From CAVYGM01 sp963768025 (lineage in GTDB: Bacteria > Bacteroidota > Bacteroidia > Cytophagales > Spirosomataceae), in assembly GCA_963768025.1 (NCBI GenBank), contig CAVYGM010000012.1:1-64000 (forward strand): DNA of 64,000 nt, written 5' to 3'. Every line of letters starts with the position of its first letter. The first letter of the stretch is position 1. This document shows, in pieces, positions 47,925-56,521 of the stretch. A program made the position numbers and the translations under genes. Under the pieces are notes generated by a model that saw only the letters and a list, made by a program, of their open reading frames with translations, was not told the origin of the DNA and searched no databases.

Positions 47925-48494
47925 ATGAAAAACTATGCATTAATGGCATTGCTCCTGATCTCGGGGAGCACGATGGCCCAAACTTCTACACCCACACCCT
48001 GGCTGAAAAAGGGTGAAATCCAGATTGGGGTAGGAGGTGGGGTGAATTTTGGCGGAGCGACCGGCTTTTCGGCCCGGACGACGCCCTACATTCAGTATTT
48101 CATTAAAGATCGCTGGGCCGTTCGGCTCGAAGGACAGTACGAACTGTATGAGTTTGGGCAGCGGTACCTCAGAGAAGATTTAAAAAGGCCTCAATATGTT
48201 GGCGCAGGTGTAGCTACGCAATACCATTTTCTGAAAGCAGACCGGCTTTCTGTGTATGGTCAGGTGGGGTACAGCTATGGGCAATATCGGGTCAATATCT
48301 ATGAAGCTGAGCCTACTTCTCCTACGCGTACACTTACAACAAACTACGGCCGTTTTAGCCTCGGTGCAGGTGTCCAATACCGGTTGGGTGAGCGGTGGAT
48401 GATCAATGCCTTGATTGAGCAGCAGGCTATCTCGGAGTTTAATTTTAAGGGAGGCTCCACCTCGGTGCAGCTTGGTGTGGGCTTCCGGCTCTGA
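47925..48494 (+). CDS. outer-membrane beta-barrel protein
   Basis: A 189-residue exported protein. Its signal peptide ends about residue 18 (STMAQ). Alternating strands with aromatic ends follow, such as IQIGVGGGVNFGG, WAVRLEGQYELYEFG and LSVYGQVGYSYGQYRV, and the C-terminal strand ends in VQLGVGFRL, a normal outer-membrane signature. It is probably an eight-stranded OmpA/OmpX-like barrel without a peptidoglycan-binding domain. Ligand and partner are unknown. It is bracketed with the DUF4143 ATPase by the 68-bp direct repeat. Confidence 0.82.
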   Translation: MKNYALMALLLISGSTMAQTSTPTPWLKKGEIQIGVGGGVNFGGATGFSARTTPYIQYFIKDRWAVRLEGQYELYEFGQRYLREDLKRPQYVGAGVATQYHFLKADRLSVYGQVGYSYGQYRVNIYEAEPTSPTRTLTTNYGRFSLGAGVQYRLGERWMINALIEQQAISEFNFKGGSTSVQLGVGFRL

Positions 48495-48547
48495 TAGCGG
48501 TTCAGAGGGTAAACGTTGGGCGAGGCTTTTGGAAGAGCAGTACCACC

Positions 48548-48615
48548 AAACTTTCGATATACAACAATCTATCCCATTTTTCCTGCAATCTGAAAGTCAA
48601 ACTTCCAGATTGCAG
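48548..48615 (+). repeat. 68-bp direct repeat, copy B
   Basis: Same orientation as copy A at 46526-46593. Most of the differences are transitions. Its 3' half keeps an 18-nt-arm hairpin (48580-48618) with one mismatch, so changes in the two arms are partly compensated. This favours selection on or recent copying of the palindrome. Confidence 0.75.
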
Positions 48616-48668
48616 GAATTTCTGTTTTGAAAAAGGGCTAATACTTCTGGTTTCCGCTCCCGTTTGCC

Positions 48669-49661
48669 TCAAAACTCCGCAATGGACAGCCCCATTTGTG
48701 GAATTGGGGGTATCTGAATACCCTCCTCGATATAATCCCAGGTAGCCATAGCGATCATGGCGGCGTTGTCGGTTGACCATTTCAAAGGGGGAAGAAACAA
48801 CTCTATCTGGTGTTTATCACACAGATTTTTGGCGTTCTCGCGTAGCTGCGGACTGGCCGCCACTCCACCTACTACAACCAGCGATTTGCAGTCATTTCGC
48901 TCAATGGCCCAGCCACATTTGATCATCAATACCTCCATCACCGAATGCACGAAGGAGGCCGCCACGTCTTCTAACACAATATCCTGCCCGGATTCAATGT
49001 ACCGAAAAGTGGCCGATTTGAGGCCGGAAAACGAAAAATCCAGGGAGTCGTCCAGCAGCGACTTGGGGAGTTTGATGGTTGGGTTTCCTGTCTTGGCTAG
49101 TCTATCCACCAAGGGCCCGGCCGGAAATTCCAGGCCCAGCATCCGACCCACTTTATCGTAGGATTCCCCCACCGAATCGTCTCGGGTAGAGCCCAGTAGG
49201 GTGATTTTCTTGTTGGTATCCATGTGGGCCAGCAAGGTATGGCCGCCAGAAACCAGCAGAATAACCGCCGGGTAGGTAATGGGATTGCCATTGAGCTCGA
49301 CACTTCTCAAATGTCCCCTCAAATGATTCACTCCGTATACGGGTTTGTTCCACCCAATGCCCAAAGCTGAGGCAGTATTGAGCCCTACCAGCAGGGAACC
49401 TACCAGTCCGGGGCCCCGGGTTACCCCTATGGCCTCTACGTCGTCGAGGGTGACGCCCGCGGTCGTTATTGCCTCGTCTACCGCCGGAAGGATATTATAA
49501 ATATGGGCCCGGGAGGCAAATTCGGGGTACACGCCGCCAAATTGATTGTGTATCTCGTTTTGGGAAATAATAATGGACGACAGCACCATTCCTGCCTTAT
49601 CTACCACCGCTACGGCCGTATCATCACACGATGTTTCTATGCCAAGTACTACCTTATTCAT
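48669..49661 (-). CDS. tsaD: tRNA t6A threonylcarbamoyltransferase TsaD
   Basis: A 330-residue ASKHA-fold protein that transfers threonylcarbamoyl to A37 of ANN-decoding tRNAs. GIETSCDDTAVAV opens it. Metal-binding His residues lie in VNHLRGHL, followed by LLVSGGHTLL, FSFSGLKSA, VVVGGVAASPQLRE and STDNAAMIA. Its start overlaps the tsaC stop by 8 bp. Together with tsaC, tsaB and tsaE just upstream it completes the bacterial t6A set. Confidence 0.95.
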   Translation of the reverse strand: MNKVVLGIETSCDDTAVAVVDKAGMVLSSIIISQNEIHNQFGGVYPEFASRAHIYNILPAVDEAITTAGVTLDDVEAIGVTRGPGLVGSLLVGLNTASALGIGWNKPVYGVNHLRGHLRSVELNGNPITYPAVILLVSGGHTLLAHMDTNKKITLLGSTRDDSVGESYDKVGRMLGLEFPAGPLVDRLAKTGNPTIKLPKSLLDDSLDFSFSGLKSATFRYIESGQDIVLEDVAASFVHSVMEVLMIKCGWAIERNDCKSLVVVGGVAASPQLRENAKNLCDKHQIELFLPPLKWSTDNAAMIAMATWDYIEEGIQIPPIPQMGLSIAEF

Positions 49662-50259
49662 TCGAAATCCAGTTTAAAATTGTATCAAAGGGTATCTGCC
49701 CCTGCCGTTCCACCACCAACTCATGGCCGCGGCAATTGACAATAGTAGAGGCCACATTGGACAGAATGCCATGGTCTACCACCACATCGGGCATGGCCGC
49801 TACTTCTTTCAGAATTTCTGCTACATTGCCCATATTGGCTTTGCTTCCGTGCTTGTTGGCGCTGGTCACGAGTAGGGGGCCGGTTTCTTTCAGAATGGAT
49901 CGCAGCCACGCATCCGCGGGAATCCGCACGGCTACTTCCTCCCGTCCGTTGAGCCAGTCAACCCTTTCGTTCCCCCGAAATCCCAGTACCAGGGTGAGCG
50001 CCCCCGGTATGAACGGGGAAGTCAACAGCCGTTGGGCCGTATCCCCAATTTCCAGTCCAAGGCCTTCAAGATCGGCCGGGGCGGATACCATGATGGGCAG
50101 GTTCATATTATTGGGGCGAGACTTGATCGTAAATATTTTCTCAATCGCCTCCGGATGATTTGGGCTCGCCGCCAGGCCATATACTGTATCCGTAGGCAAG
50201 AGAGCCACTTCGCCGGCTCTTATTTTTGTAATCAATTCCTGGTCTTGCATGTCAGGCAA
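49654..50259 (-). CDS. tsaC: threonylcarbamoyl-AMP synthase (TsaC/YrdC family)
   Basis: A 201-residue YrdC-domain protein that makes threonylcarbamoyl-AMP from threonine, bicarbonate and ATP. Family motifs: GEVALLPTDTVYGLAASP, KIFTIKSRPNNMNLPIMVS, and the positively charged cavity around VAVRIPADAWL and TSANKHGS. The short form without a Sua5 domain is usual in bacteria. It overlaps tsaD by 8 bp and lies 72 bp after tsaB. Confidence 0.92.
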   Translation of the reverse strand: MPDMQDQELITKIRAGEVALLPTDTVYGLAASPNHPEAIEKIFTIKSRPNNMNLPIMVSAPADLEGLGLEIGDTAQRLLTSPFIPGALTLVLGFRGNERVDWLNGREEVAVRIPADAWLRSILKETGPLLVTSANKHGSKANMGNVAEILKEVAAMPDVVVDHGILSNVASTIVNCRGHELVVERQGQIPFDTILNWISNE

Positions 50260-50331
50260 TAGTTAACAGTACTACTCTCTTTTAATCTAAACTCTATTCG
50301 TTCCTGGGAAACCGTATTTCAAAACCACAAA

Positions 50332-50982
50332 TCAAACCTCGTGGGGAATGGTCAGCTCGGTAAGAGGAACGGGCAGGTTGGGGTATTCACTAAATTTTCC
50401 GGAGAATTTATCCACGTTTCTAACGGCAAAACTAATATCCGCTTTTCCACCCATCGAGTCAGTCACTTCACAATTTCTGAAATGACCAGCAAAGGGTACC
50501 GGAGATTTGTTATAGCCAGCTAAGGCGATATTTTTGTAGGTTGATTCTACCGACCGGACAAGGTTTTCCAGGGGGCCGTACTGGATAGATACCAGTTCGT
50601 TATCGTAAATACCCCAGTAAAAATTCCCTTTTATGGAGGGCATACTGACCACGACGGGCAGTTGGGTTTTTCGATATACTTCTAGTCCAATAATCTCAAT
50701 GGAGGAGAGACCCAGAATAGGAACTTTCAAACAATAGGCAAGGCCATTGGCAAACGCTACGCCGGTCCTGACGGAGCTGGTTCCTCCCGGCCCTATGTCC
50801 ACTACGATTGACCGAATGTCAGTTAGTTGCCGATTGCTCTCGGCCAAAAGCTTGGTAAACAAGCTGCCGATATCATATTTTTCACCACCAATGGCCTGAA
50901 ATTCAATGGAGTTTATAATTGAGTCCTGCTCGGCCAGTACGATCCCGGTGATGGACTGGGACGTAGATATTCCTAAAATCAT
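50332..50982 (-). CDS. tsaB: t6A synthesis partner protein TsaB
   Basis: A 216-residue inactive paralogue of TsaD that forms the TsaB-TsaD core of the complex. ILGISTSQSITGIVLAEQDS opens it, and VVDIGPGGTSSVRTGVAFANGLAY is the typical TsaB segment. The zinc-binding His pair of TsaD is absent, as expected. It starts 23 bp after tsaE and is followed by tsaC. Confidence 0.9.
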   Translation of the reverse strand: MILGISTSQSITGIVLAEQDSIINSIEFQAIGGEKYDIGSLFTKLLAESNRQLTDIRSIVVDIGPGGTSSVRTGVAFANGLAYCLKVPILGLSSIEIIGLEVYRKTQLPVVVSMPSIKGNFYWGIYDNELVSIQYGPLENLVRSVESTYKNIALAGYNKSPVPFAGHFRNCEVTDSMGGKADISFAVRNVDKFSGKFSEYPNLPVPLTELTIPHEV

Positions 50983-51005
50983 GAATGAATGCTTTATGTG
51001 TAAAA

Positions 51006-51479
51006 CTACCCAATGCGTACCTGTAGGTTATGGAGTCGCTCGCTCCACTGTGTACTTTCGGAGGAAAATGAAATTTTACGATTTTGATTATTTTCTCCGG
51101 AATAGCCGAAAGTAACAACCAGGTATTCTTCAAAACAGTCTTTGAATTTATGACCCCATTCGATGAATGAAATGGCTCCCGGAACGAAATCAAGTAAGCC
51201 TAAATCCAGAAACTCCTCCAATTTTTTGAGCCTATACACATCAGAATGGATGATATAGCCTTGCGGGGTAGTATAAAAATTGGCAATGGTGAAAGTAGGG
51301 CTTGTGATATTTTCTTTAACCCCTAAGGCCTGTAAGCAGGCTTTGGCAAAATGCGTTTTTCCGGAGCCCAGATCACCTTCCAGGATAACCACGTCGCCTG
51401 CGCGTAATGTGGAGGCAAAAGTTTGCGCTAGTTGATCGGTTTCGCGCGGACTCTCACTACTAAATTCAGAAATGAACAT
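51006..51479 (-). CDS. tsaE: t6A synthesis ATPase TsaE
   Basis: 157 residues from ATG 51477-51479. A longer frame adds 54 residues that do not look like family sequence. GDLGSGKT (35-42) is the Walker A, after RAGDVVILEG. TSPTFTIANFY and HSDVYRL follow, then ISFIEWGHKF, typical of the family. TsaE is the ATPase that drives turnover of the TsaBD complex. It is first in the tsaE-tsaB-tsaC-tsaD run. Confidence 0.92.
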   Translation of the reverse strand: MFISEFSSESPRETDQLAQTFASTLRAGDVVILEGDLGSGKTHFAKACLQALGVKENITSPTFTIANFYTTPQGYIIHSDVYRLKKLEEFLDLGLLDFVPGAISFIEWGHKFKDCFEEYLVVTFGYSGENNQNRKISFSSESTQWSERLHNLQVRIG

Positions 51480-51716
51480 ACATACTTTGTTTTTACCTGG
51501 CAGCCCAAACCCAGAGACAGGTTCAGTATTATACAAACGTTGACTGGTATAGAAATTGGCTGTTTGGGTGATTTCGATTTTTAGTACCCACCTCGTTTTG
51601 TAAACCAGCTTGTCTTTGTGATTTGCAGAACGATGGCACAAAGATAAAAATCATTGAGAAGCTTTCTTGATTACCCCTTAAAACAAAAATTGTTTCACCT
51701 TTCCATATGACAATGC

Positions 51717-51724
51717 TATATTTG
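51717..51724 (+). promoter_or_regulatory. candidate -7 motif of the RelE-like TA pair
   Basis: TATATTTG on the plus strand, about 110 bp before the antitoxin. A TTG lies 24 nt upstream, a little far for a -33. Confidence 0.4.
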
Positions 51725-51832
51725 GGTATACGTAGCTGAACGATACCTGTAGCCAAATGATAATGCAAAATTAGAAAGAAGCTGCGCACCCACAAAAAAG
51801 TATTTCTATCCCCGAACCAACCCACAACAATC

Positions 51833-52036
51833 ATGGAAACGCTTATAATTAGAACTCAGAACAAGCGAAATTTTAAACTGTTGAAAGAACTGGCTACGCA
51901 GCTGGGCGAAAGTGTTGAGATCGTATCCCCCGAAAAAGCGGAGGAACTGGCTTTTGGCGAAATGATGCAGGAAGCCAAAACCGGAACCTATACAAGCCGG
52001 GAGGCTATAATGGATATCCTCCACGTTAAAAAATGA
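51833..52036 (+). CDS. antitoxin of a RelE-type pair
   Basis: A 67-residue acidic protein, METLIIRTQNKRNFKLLKEL to EAIMDILHVKK. The pattern (N-terminal strand, amphipathic helices, KAEELAFGEMM region) is that of small Bacteroidota antitoxins that precede RelE/ParE-like toxins. I do not recognise a DNA-binding domain with certainty. The stop overlaps the toxin start by 4 bp. Identification rests partly on the neighbour. Confidence 0.75.
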   Translation: METLIIRTQNKRNFKLLKELATQLGESVEIVSPEKAEELAFGEMMQEAKTGTYTSREAIMDILHVKK

Positions 52037-52302
52037 AGGTGCTTTTTGATACCTCTTTTGAGAAGAGCGTAAAAAAGCTGAAAAATCCGGATATACAGAC
52101 GAGGATATGGGAAACCATCCTGACCTTAGAGGAAACGCCTGCCCTTCGCGGTATTCCCAATGTAAAAAAACTGGAAGGGTTCAAAACATTCTATAGGGTT
52201 AAGCTCGGACAGTATCGCTTAGGATTTGAACTTGTGTCACCTGATACAATAGTATTGATTCTTATAGCCCACCGGAGAGATATTTACCGCTATTTCCCGT
52301 AG
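52033..52302 (+). CDS. RelE/ParE-family toxin
   Basis: An 89-residue basic protein with the RelE fold pattern: VLFDTSFEKSVKKLKNP, NVKKLEGFKTFYRVKLGQYRLGFEL and the C-terminal LILIAHRRDIYRYFP. The conserved YR..GxYRLGF core and HR.DIY end are typical of the RelE/YoeB-type branch. It would cut mRNA at the ribosome when free of its antitoxin. It lies between the t6A operon and the initiator tRNA. Confidence 0.83.
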   Translation: MKVLFDTSFEKSVKKLKNPDIQTRIWETILTLEETPALRGIPNVKKLEGFKTFYRVKLGQYRLGFELVSPDTIVLILIAHRRDIYRYFP

Positions 52303-52471
52303 ATAGAAGGTGAACACATGAGGGTACAGCTATAATTTCGCGATTCCTGATACACTGGTAGAAAAGATAGGGGGACTTACTATCTCCAATCTCTATCCTG
52401 CCTAACTATCTAAAATTCGGTCAAAGCTATACCTAACTGGTTATCTGATTGATCGAAGAGTTTTAAAAAAT

Positions 52472-52503
52472 AAAAGCCTGTAAGTGTTTGACTTACAGGC
52501 TTT
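52472..52503 (-). terminator. terminator of the initiator tRNA
   Basis: On the minus strand AAAGCCTGTAAGT pairs with ACTTACAGGCTTT around a 5-nt loop, then TTATTTTTT follows. It starts 6 bp after the tRNA end. Confidence 0.85.
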
Positions 52504-52508
52504 CTTTG

Positions 52509-52581
<73 letters not shown>

Positions 52582-52703
52582 CCATTGTTGAATCGGAGTG
52601 CAAATATAGAAGCCTTTTTTAGAAAAAACAACTACCTTTGTAAAAAATTAAAAAAACACCTTTTATTTTCACTTGACCCGGGATCTCAACATCCTGATCA
52701 CCT

Positions 52704-53624
52704 ATGTTACAATCCCCCCCCGAAAACGCGCCGCCCGAGCAACGGGCTGGCTTCGTCAGTATTATCGGCCGACCCAACGTGGGCAAGTCCACGCTGATGA
52801 ATGTGCTGGTTGGCGAAAAACTTTCCATCATTACCTCCAAAGCCCAAACTACCCGGCACCGCATCATGGGTATCCTGAACGGGGTACACGAGGGTACCCC
52901 ATTTCAGTTGGTGTACTCCGATACGCCCGGTGTGGTCACACCCGCCTACAAACTGCACGAATCCATGATGACCTTCGTGAAGGGCTCACTGGAAGATGCG
53001 GATGTGGTACTCTTTGTGACCGAAATCGGTGAAAAAGCCGCTGACCATGAGGTGGTACCTTTGCTCAGACGCACGGATGCTCCGGTGGTACTGGTCCTGA
53101 ACAAGATTGATCTTTCCAACGAGGAGCAGGTCAATGCCAAAATGAACGAATGGCAGCAGGCTCTGGAACCCGCCGCGATTATCCCCATTTCGGCGTTGCT
53201 CAACGCCAACATTCAGACGCTCTTCGATGCCGTCATCACCCGGTTGCCGATACATCCGCGCTATTTTAGTGAGGATGAACTAACCGACAAACCGGAGCGT
53301 TTTTTTGCTTCCGAGATTATCCGCGAAAAAATCTTCCTTAACTACCGTCAGGAAATTCCGTACAGCAGCGAAGTTGTAGTGACGGAGTTTAAGGAAAAGG
53401 ACGATATCATCGTAATCCGGGCCGAAATTATGGTCGAACGGAAGAGTCAGAAAGGGATTCTGATTGGTGACAAAGGCTCCATGCTAAAAAAGGTCGGTAC
53501 CCAGGCCCGGCAGGATCTGGAAACATTCTTCGGCAAAAAAGTATTCCTGGAACAATACGTAAAGGTTGAACCCGATTGGCGCAGCAAAGAAAACAAGCTC
53601 CGCCAATTCGGATACGACGAGTAA
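52704..53624 (+). CDS. era: GTPase Era
   Basis: A 306-residue GTPase for 16S rRNA maturation and 30S assembly. The G1 motif GRPNVGKS is at residues 22-29, then TTRHRIMGI, DTPGVV (G3) and NKIDL (G4), then the C-terminal KH domain with GILIGDKGSMLKKVGTQARQDLE. The N-terminus is about 15 residues longer than in E. coli, as usual in Bacteroidota. The related GTPase gene der follows on the same strand after a repeat-rich spacer. Confidence 0.95.
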   Translation: MLQSPPENAPPEQRAGFVSIIGRPNVGKSTLMNVLVGEKLSIITSKAQTTRHRIMGILNGVHEGTPFQLVYSDTPGVVTPAYKLHESMMTFVKGSLEDADVVLFVTEIGEKAADHEVVPLLRRTDAPVVLVLNKIDLSNEEQVNAKMNEWQQALEPAAIIPISALLNANIQTLFDAVITRLPIHPRYFSEDELTDKPERFFASEIIREKIFLNYRQEIPYSSEVVVTEFKEKDDIIVIRAEIMVERKSQKGILIGDKGSMLKKVGTQARQDLETFFGKKVFLEQYVKVEPDWRSKENKLRQFGYDE

Positions 53625-53633
53625 ATTTAATTT

Positions 53634-53731
53634 TGAATGAGAGATGGTGTGAATGAGTGAATAAGCTCATGCATCCACAAAGTAAGGATTTTACTATTCC
53701 CTCAATCTCTCATTCCCTCATTCTCTCATTG
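53634..53731. repeat. heptad-like inverted spacer between era and der
   Basis: Block one (53634-53663) has GAATGAG and GTGAATGAGTGAATAA units. Block two (53694-53731) has CTCATTC, CCTCATT and CTCTCATT units, the reverse complement. The two could form a long imperfect hairpin in the era-der mRNA. Confidence 0.5.
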
Positions 53732-53738
53732 AAAAAAA

Positions 53739-55049
53739 ATGCCAAATATTATCTCAATCGTAGGCCGTCCCAATGTGGGGAAGTCTACCCTTTTTAACCG
53801 CCTGATCGAGCAACGGAAGGCGATCATGGACAACCAAAGCGGTGTAACCCGCGACCGGCACTATGGCTACGGCGAGTGGATCGGAAAGTACTTTACGGTC
53901 ATTGATACCGGAGGCTACGTGGTTGGCTCCGACGATATTTTTGAAGGCGCTATCCGCGATCAGGTGGAGCTAGCCATTGAAGAATCTACGGTGGTGCTGT
54001 TTATGGTGGACACCATGGCTGGCCTTACCGAACTGGACAAGGAGTTTGCCGATGTGCTCCGGCGCTACAAAAAGCCGGTGTTTCTGGTGGCCAACAAAGC
54101 CGAAACCACCGAGCGGTACCAATCCTCCGCCGAGTTTTACGAATTGGGGATTGGGGATGTGATATACCCAATTTCTTCCCAGACGGGCTTCGGTACGGGC
54201 GATTTGCTCGATGCCGTGGTGGAACATTTTGATGGTCCGGGTATAGAAAACCCCGAAGAAGGCATTCCCCGCATCGCCATCGTGGGTCGTCCTAACGTAG
54301 GCAAATCATCCTTTCTGAACGTGCTGACCGGCACCGAGCGCAGCATCGTGACCAATATAGCCGGTACTACCCGAGATGCCATTCATACGCCCTACAAAGC
54401 CTACGGCAAGGAGTATATTCTGATAGACACCGCCGGTATCCGCCGGAAATCGCGGGTGAAGGAGGACATTGAATTCTACTCCACGATCCGTTCCATAAAA
54501 GCCATGGAAGAGTCGGATGTGTGTATCATCATGCTGGATGCCGAAAAGGGCCTGGAAGGACAGGATATGACGCTGATCGGGCAGGCCGATAAAGCCAAAA
54601 AAGGCATTGTGCTGATGATCAATAAGTGGGATTTGGTGGAGAAAGATTCCAAAACCGCCGATGCTATGAAGAAGGAAATTCTGGAAAGGTTGGCACCGAT
54701 GAACTATATGCCGGTGATTTTTGCTTCGGTGCTGGAAAAACAGCGTATTTTCCAGGTAATGGAAAAAGCGATGGAAGTATACGAGAACAAGAGCCGCAAG
54801 ATCACCACGTCGAAATTTAACGAGGTGATGCAGGAAGAAATAGCCCGGTATCCACCACCGGCGCAGCGGGGTAAGCACATCAATATCAAGTACATGCTTC
54901 AGCTGCCCACGCCTTCGCCTACTTTTGTGTTTTTCTGTAACCATCCCAAGCACATCAAGGAGCCTTACGTACGATTCCTGGAAAACCGTATCCGCGAGCA
55001 TTTCGATTTTTCCGGAGCCCCTATTACTATATTTTTCCGGGAAAAGTAA
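53739..55049 (+). CDS. der: GTPase Der (EngA)
   Basis: A 436-residue protein with two consecutive GTPase domains and a C-terminal KH-like domain, needed for 50S subunit assembly. The first domain has GRPNVGKS (9-16), DTGGY and NKAE. The second, from about residue 176, has GRPNVGKSS, DTAGIRRK and NKWD. The C-terminus PTFVFFCNHPKHIKEPYVRFLENRIREHF is diagnostic. Confidence 0.95.
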   Translation: MPNIISIVGRPNVGKSTLFNRLIEQRKAIMDNQSGVTRDRHYGYGEWIGKYFTVIDTGGYVVGSDDIFEGAIRDQVELAIEESTVVLFMVDTMAGLTELDKEFADVLRRYKKPVFLVANKAETTERYQSSAEFYELGIGDVIYPISSQTGFGTGDLLDAVVEHFDGPGIENPEEGIPRIAIVGRPNVGKSSFLNVLTGTERSIVTNIAGTTRDAIHTPYKAYGKEYILIDTAGIRRKSRVKEDIEFYSTIRSIKAMEESDVCIIMLDAEKGLEGQDMTLIGQADKAKKGIVLMINKWDLVEKDSKTADAMKKEILERLAPMNYMPVIFASVLEKQRIFQVMEKAMEVYENKSRKITTSKFNEVMQEEIARYPPPAQRGKHINIKYMLQLPTPSPTFVFFCNHPKHIKEPYVRFLENRIREHFDFSGAPITIFFREK

Positions 55050-55057
55050 AAGAAAGT

Positions 55058-55996
55058 ATGCCGGGATCCACTGCTACTATCTCCATCGAACGCCCCCGCA
55101 CCTACTACTGGGTGGGGGCGTTTATGGTATTGGTGGCAGCCTTCTGCTTTGCCTGCAAGGGGATTTTGATCAAATTGGCCTATCACGCATCAGCCATTGA
55201 CGCCATTTCCCTGCTGACGCTGCGCATGGTCTTTGCGCTCCCTTTCTACCTTGGGATCGCGTGGGGCTTATCCCGAACTTCTTCCAGTTCCAGGCTCAGT
55301 GCTACCGAGTGGATGTACCTGGCCGGCGTGGGGATCACGGGCTACTATCTGGCGAGTTACCTCAATTTTCTGGGACTTGTGTACATTACGGCCAGTCTTG
55401 AACGGGTCCTGCTGTTTATATACCCAACCTTTGTCCTGATCATGGGAGTATTCATGTTTGGGCGGAGAATAAAACCCATGCAGTACGGCGCGTTGGCCCT
55501 TACCTACGCAGGTATTGGACTAGCCTTTTTGCCCAATTTAGATTCTGCTCAGCAGGGCGATTTATTTTTAGGTTCGTTTTGGGTGGTAGTCAGCGGTATC
55601 GTGTACGCAGTGTACCTGGTGGGGAGCGATAAGTTCATTGCCAGGGTGGGTTCCCAGAAGTTTACCTGCTACGCCATGATCGCCGCTACGCTGCCAACCA
55701 CGCTGCACGGCATTATTCAAAATGGACTGAGTTCATTCATGACCTACCCGGCAGAGGTATACATGCTAAGTGGCGTGATGGCGATATTTGTGACCGTGCT
55801 ACCTACCTTTCTGCTCGCAGAGGGGATTCGCCGGATCGGGTCGGGCAATGCCGCTATTCTGGCTAGCATCGGCCCTATATTTACCATTGTTCTAGCCAGT
55901 CTTGTGCTCAACGAGTATATTGACTTGTGGCAGGGGATCGGCACCGGTCTGGTGTTGGCCGGGGTGGTCTGGATCGGATGGAGGGGGAAAAAGTAG
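55058..55996 (+). CDS. EamA-family (DMT) transporter
   Basis: A 312-residue integral membrane protein with about ten helices in two EamA halves. The first half includes FCFACKGILIKLAYH and LTLRMVFALPFYLGIAWGL. The second has ILASIGPIFTIVLASLVLNEYI, the usual end of the repeat. It starts 8 bp after der and is probably cotranscribed. The substrate is unknown: amino acids, nucleosides or metabolites are typical. Confidence 0.87.
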   Translation: MPGSTATISIERPRTYYWVGAFMVLVAAFCFACKGILIKLAYHASAIDAISLLTLRMVFALPFYLGIAWGLSRTSSSSRLSATEWMYLAGVGITGYYLASYLNFLGLVYITASLERVLLFIYPTFVLIMGVFMFGRRIKPMQYGALALTYAGIGLAFLPNLDSAQQGDLFLGSFWVVVSGIVYAVYLVGSDKFIARVGSQKFTCYAMIAATLPTTLHGIIQNGLSSFMTYPAEVYMLSGVMAIFVTVLPTFLLAEGIRRIGSGNAAILASIGPIFTIVLASLVLNEYIDLWQGIGTGLVLAGVVWIGWRGKK

Positions 55997-56001
55997 GGAG
56001 A

Positions 56002-56430
56002 TTACCGGTTGCTTGAGGCCAGGTAGTCGAAGTAGTGGCGAAGGACATTCCGATCGGCCTCGGCCCAGTCAAGCTCCGGGAGTTCGTTGGGCGTCAGCCA
56101 CAAAATCTGCTCGTGTTCGGTAAGGATTATTTCGTGGGTGGTAAGCTGGCACACAAAGGGCACCAATCGGATGATCCGGAAAACATCGTCCCGCTCGGTA
56201 ACCGGTAACGGTTCCCCAACCTGAATCTCCACGCAGAGTTCCTCGCGGATTTCGCGCACCAGGCCCTCCTCATCGCTCTCGCCCTCTTCAAGTTTCCCGC
56301 CTGGAAATTCCCATTTCAAGGGTAAGGAGCCGGAAGCGCTGCGTTGGGCTGCCAGCACCTTTCCTTCGTGCTCAATGATGGCACAAGGGACTTTTACGAG
56401 TAGTTTTATGATCGTTTCCGGCACTACCAT
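56002..56430 (-). CDS. NUDIX hydrolase (MutT-like)
   Basis: 142 residues from ATG 56428-56430. The longer start at 56457 adds nine residues. The NUDIX box begins at GGKLEEGES and carries the REIREEL core with the metal-binding glutamates. It follows VLAAQRSASG and WEFPGG, typical of 8-oxo-dGTP diphosphatases and related (deoxy)nucleotide cleaners. Substrate not proven. It converges with the EamA gene, with only 5 bp between the stops. Confidence 0.88.
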   Translation of the reverse strand: MVVPETIIKLLVKVPCAIIEHEGKVLAAQRSASGSLPLKWEFPGGKLEEGESDEEGLVREIREELCVEIQVGEPLPVTERDDVFRIIRLVPFVCQLTTHEIILTEHEQILWLTPNELPELDWAEADRNVLRHYFDYLASSNR

Positions 56431-56521
56431 GTTCCTTTCCTGATTTTTTCGGTGCAAAAGTACTATAAGTACGCATGACTCCCATGTTAAGTTTTAAATC
56501 AGGGCAGAAATATTAATTTTT

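Noticed and set aside
52303..52471. Possible small RNA between the RelE toxin and the tRNA terminator
   Set aside because: No promoter motif or stable stem-loop apart from the tRNA terminator.
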